Origin: Planctomycetaceae bacterium | GTDB lineage: Bacteria; Planctomycetota; Planctomycetia; Pirellulales; UBA1268 | DNA: 64,000 bases | Direction: 5' to 3' | Assembly: GCA_947459185.1 (NCBI GenBank) | Contig: CANHCU010000005.1 | Location: 1 to 64,000 of the forward strand | Shown here: positions 61,103 through 64,000 of the stretch, piece by piece | Numbering within the stretch: position 1 is the stretch's first letter | How the letters are laid out: the number at the start of each line of letters is the position of its first letter | The notes under the pieces: model-generated | Told to the model about the DNA's origin: nothing | What the model saw: only the letters and a program-made list of their open reading frames with translations | The model's database searches: none | Position numbers and translations under genes: made by a program

Positions 61103-62955
61103 AAGCGCCTAAAATCGCGTTCAATAAGGATGCGGTGCTGTCGTTCCTGCTGCTGCATGGCGAGAAGGTCGTGGCCGCCATGGTCGCCCTGGCAGCCTGC
61201 GGCCTCGCGTGGGGCGGGGTCGGGGCGCTCCGGAACATGAGGCCCAAACCGGAGCAGCAGCCGCAAGCGATCATCGCCGATGCGGCGGCGACAGCCGAAC
61301 ACATCGAGGCTGTGAAGATCGCTCCAGACGATGAACTGACCAGCGAGAAGGGGCTCGCGGATACCGTAGCCCAATGGATCGCTCCGAAAATTGAACCAGC
61401 ACCCTCGCTGGCAATGTTCAACAAGCCTCTGTTTGGTGAACTTGCCCGGCGCAGCAGCCCCGATATTCTCCCCATCGAAGACCTGCGAGCCGTCGCGGGG
61501 GTCGCCATCTTGACACTGAAGCCCAAGCCGATCGGGGATCGACCGATCCCCGATCGCCCCCTCAATCTCGATGCCAACAACGCAGCCAAGCCCGCCAAGC
61601 CTCCGCGGGGCGGAGGCCGGGGTGGCCCAATGCAGCCGATGCAGCCACCTGACATGGGTCTGATGCCTCCCCAGCCTGACCCAGATGCCGTGCAAGGAAA
61701 GATCGTGCCGTATGTGCTCGTCACCGGTCTGATCCCCGTCGTCAAGCAGCAGGAAGAATATGAGCGGCGATTCAGAACAGCGAGCCTCCGCGACCCGAAG
61801 CTCGACACGGCAAGCTGGAGCAATTACCGGCTTGAGAAGACCGAGGTGCTGCCCGGCGCTGCCGAGAAGTGGACTCCGGTTGACATGAAAACCGTCGCCC
61901 GTCGCTACGCTGGCGACTGGGGGGGAATCCAGCCGGAACCGATGCTACCCCCACTGCTGCTTCCGCCTGAACTGGAGCGGCGGGATCCGGTGCAGTCGCC
62001 GCTGCCGTTCTGCATCCCGATGCCGCAGTTGGCAGAAGGTTCCTGGGGTTTCAACGCTCTGCATCCCTGGTTTGCCGATTTTCTTCAGCGCGATGCTGCC
62101 GCTCGCAAGACGCTGGCCGAGGCCGAGGCCGAGAAGGCGGCAGTGAACACGAATGTCTTCGGTGGAGCCACGGGCGGCCCGCCGACCGGTGGCTTCGGGC
62201 CGACGGGCACCGATGGGGCCGGGATAACGCCGGGAATGATGCCAGGCGCGGACGGGCAGGGCACTCAGGGCCCGCTGGGGCCGGAGTATCGCCTGTTCAG
62301 GTTCATCGATCTTTCGGTCATGCCGGGGCGGACATACCGCTACCGGGTCAAGGCGGTCTGTTGGAACCCGAATCTCAACATGCCGAGCCGTCACCTCGTG
62401 GACGCTGAGATCGCAAAACAGCCCACCCTCGAATCCCCCGAGAGTAACGCCACCTCGCCGGTTGTTGTGCCCGACGGCACCCGCATGCTCGTGCAGCCTC
62501 TGAAGAAGCAGGAACTCAAGCGACTGAAGCCAGGCACGGTGGCCACGATGATCCTCGGCGAAAAGCCAAACGGCGGTTCGCTTGCCTTGCGTTCGCTGCT
62601 GCTTGAGGCGGGAGGCATCGCCAACGTCGATCCGTCTCAGAACAAGCGTGGTGATGCCCGTTCGCGGGGCGATGCGATCGTCACCGACCGAGTGCTCCTC
62701 GACGTCCGCGGCAAACTCGAGGATCGCGCGGAGACGAGGACGGGCAAGCCGACGCCGCCGCCCGAGCCGCTTGAGATGATCTTTCTGCGGCCCGATGGCA
62801 CCTTCGAGGTCGCCTCCTCGGCGGATTCGCAACAGTCCATCGACCGTTATCAGCTCACGTTGCCGGCCGAAGACGCAGGAGCCGCGGCCGGCACCGGTCA
62901 GCCCCCGGCTGCAGGCGAGTCGCCGTTTGGCAACCCTTTCGCACCCAAAAGATAG
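61099..62955 (+). CDS. Single-TM protein of the PilM-like locus, unknown function
   Basis: TM KVVAAMVALAACGLAWGGVG; GGGRGGPMQPMQPPDMGLMPPQPDP linker; 4-bp overlap with the previous gene. Confidence 0.75.
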   Translation: MKAPKIAFNKDAVLSFLLLHGEKVVAAMVALAACGLAWGGVGALRNMRPKPEQQPQAIIADAAATAEHIEAVKIAPDDELTSEKGLADTVAQWIAPKIEPAPSLAMFNKPLFGELARRSSPDILPIEDLRAVAGVAILTLKPKPIGDRPIPDRPLNLDANNAAKPAKPPRGGGRGGPMQPMQPPDMGLMPPQPDPDAVQGKIVPYVLVTGLIPVVKQQEEYERRFRTASLRDPKLDTASWSNYRLEKTEVLPGAAEKWTPVDMKTVARRYAGDWGGIQPEPMLPPLLLPPELERRDPVQSPLPFCIPMPQLAEGSWGFNALHPWFADFLQRDAAARKTLAEAEAEKAAVNTNVFGGATGGPPTGGFGPTGTDGAGITPGMMPGADGQGTQGPLGPEYRLFRFIDLSVMPGRTYRYRVKAVCWNPNLNMPSRHLVDAEIAKQPTLESPESNATSPVVVPDGTRMLVQPLKKQELKRLKPGTVATMILGEKPNGGSLALRSLLLEAGGIANVDPSQNKRGDARSRGDAIVTDRVLLDVRGKLEDRAETRTGKPTPPPEPLEMIFLRPDGTFEVASSADSQQSIDRYQLTLPAEDAGAAAGTGQPPAAGESPFGNPFAPKR

Positions 62956-62959
62956 GCTG

Positions 62960-64000
62960 ATGTCTGCCGTGATGAGATTCTCTGACTTCGCTCCGAACTT
63001 TGCTCCAAGGTGGCCGGCCTGCCAGCTCCTCCGCCGTTGCGTCACCGCGGTCCTGGCCGCGGGCATCGTGCTCACAGCCGCGGCCGATGGCGTTGGCCAG
63101 GATGGCGACGCCCGCTTCGCGGGCTGGGCCAAGTTGGAGTCTGCGGCGGAGACCAGGAACTACCGGGAGGCCATGAAGGGCGGCGGGCCGTTCGACCAGG
63201 CTGCGCGAGGTTTTCTCGAGGAGATCGCGCTGCCGCAACTGGCCCTCGAGGCCAACCGCAGCACGATCGAAAGGATCCGCAAGCGGATGCGGGAATACCT
63301 GCTTGCCGATATCGCCAACGAGAAGGCGGCGGATGAAGCCCTCAAGGCCGCCATGTCATTCATGGAGACGCTCGCTGGCAAAGACGACGCCGATACGGTC
63401 GTGCGGGTCAACGCCATGCTGTTGATCGGTGAGTTGCAGTCGATGGATCGAAAGCCCTGGCAGCCCGCCGCGGCGGTGCTCGCCGGAGCGGCCGCAAACG
63501 CCGACCTGCCGAAGGCGGTGCGGATCGCAGCCTGTGTGGGCCTCGCCAGATACGTCGAAGCGACGAAAGGAGTCGCGGAGGAGCAACAACGGATGGCCGC
63601 AGTGGCAGTCCCCGCCATCACGGCGATACTGAACGAGCCCGCGAAGGAGCCGACGTCTCAGACGATGGCCGTCGAGAACGACTGGATGGCCGCGAGGTGT
63701 CTCTCGATGCTGCCGCAACTCGGCCAGCTATCGCCGGCGACCGCGGCGGACGTGGTTCGGATCCTCAATGAGGACAACCGCTCGATCAACGTACGAGTGC
63801 GGGCGGCGACCGCGTTGGCGGCTGCCGGCGGCCCGGACTCGAAGATCGACAAGGCTGCTGTCATCCAGTCGATCGGGGCGTTGGCTACCTCGGCTCTCGA
63901 GCGAGACGTGGCCGCTGCGGACAAACTCCTGCTGGATCGTCAATACAGCGGCACGTCTGGCCAGCCCCAGCCAGGCATGATGCCGCCGGGCATGATGCCG
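62960..64000 (+). CDS. Secreted alpha-helical protein of the PilM-like locus, truncated by the right window edge
   Basis: Read directly: MSAVMRFSDFAPNFAPRWPACQLLRRCVTAVLAAGIVLTAAADGVGQDGDARFAGWAKLESAAETRNYREAMKGGGPF..., open to 64000 ending GQPQPGMMPPGMMP; not in the ORF track because it has no stop in the window. Confidence 0.8.
   Translation, partial: MSAVMRFSDFAPNFAPRWPACQLLRRCVTAVLAAGIVLTAAADGVGQDGDARFAGWAKLESAAETRNYREAMKGGGPFDQAARGFLEEIALPQLALEANRSTIERIRKRMREYLLADIANEKAADEALKAAMSFMETLAGKDDADTVVRVNAMLLIGELQSMDRKPWQPAAAVLAGAAANADLPKAVRIAACVGLARYVEATKGVAEEQQRMAAVAVPAITAILNEPAKEPTSQTMAVENDWMAARCLSMLPQLGQLSPATAADVVRILNEDNRSINVRVRAATALAAAGGPDSKIDKAAVIQSIGALATSALERDVAAADKLLLDRQYSGTSGQPQPGMMPPGMMP

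Overview
A 64 kb, GC-rich, gene-dense bacterial chromosome segment. Gene content and style suggest a planctomycete (inference, no phylogeny run). I support about 47 protein-coding genes. Most are housekeeping or metabolic: proA, folP, carA, trxB, cstA, gluQRS, fusA, DAHP synthase, pyrG, folD, a rhaB-type kinase, cysH, cmk and a plsC-type acyltransferase. No rRNA, tRNA, CRISPR or prophage was recognised. Parts worth a second look: (1) an Anbu proteasome-homologue gene divergent from a circularly permuted ATP-grasp / alpha-E / transglutaminase operon (48.3-52.7 kb); (2) a right-edge locus of a PilM-like protein plus three membrane or secreted proteins that share Met/Pro/Gly-rich linkers (57.4-64 kb), the last of which is absent from the ORF track; (3) a family of GC-rich palindromic interspersed repeats that all sit at gene 3' ends, mostly between convergent genes; (4) a 22-bp perfect terminal-inverted-repeat element in the trxB/cstA intergenic region and a 40-bp perfect palindrome upstream of a Ser/Thr kinase; (5) a sigma factor next to a candidate anti-sigma/VWA fusion; (6) two back-to-back toxin-antitoxin modules with visible operator palindromes; (7) a collagen-like gene at the left edge that the ORF track shows only in antisense. 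All family calls come from reading motifs by eye; no database search was run.
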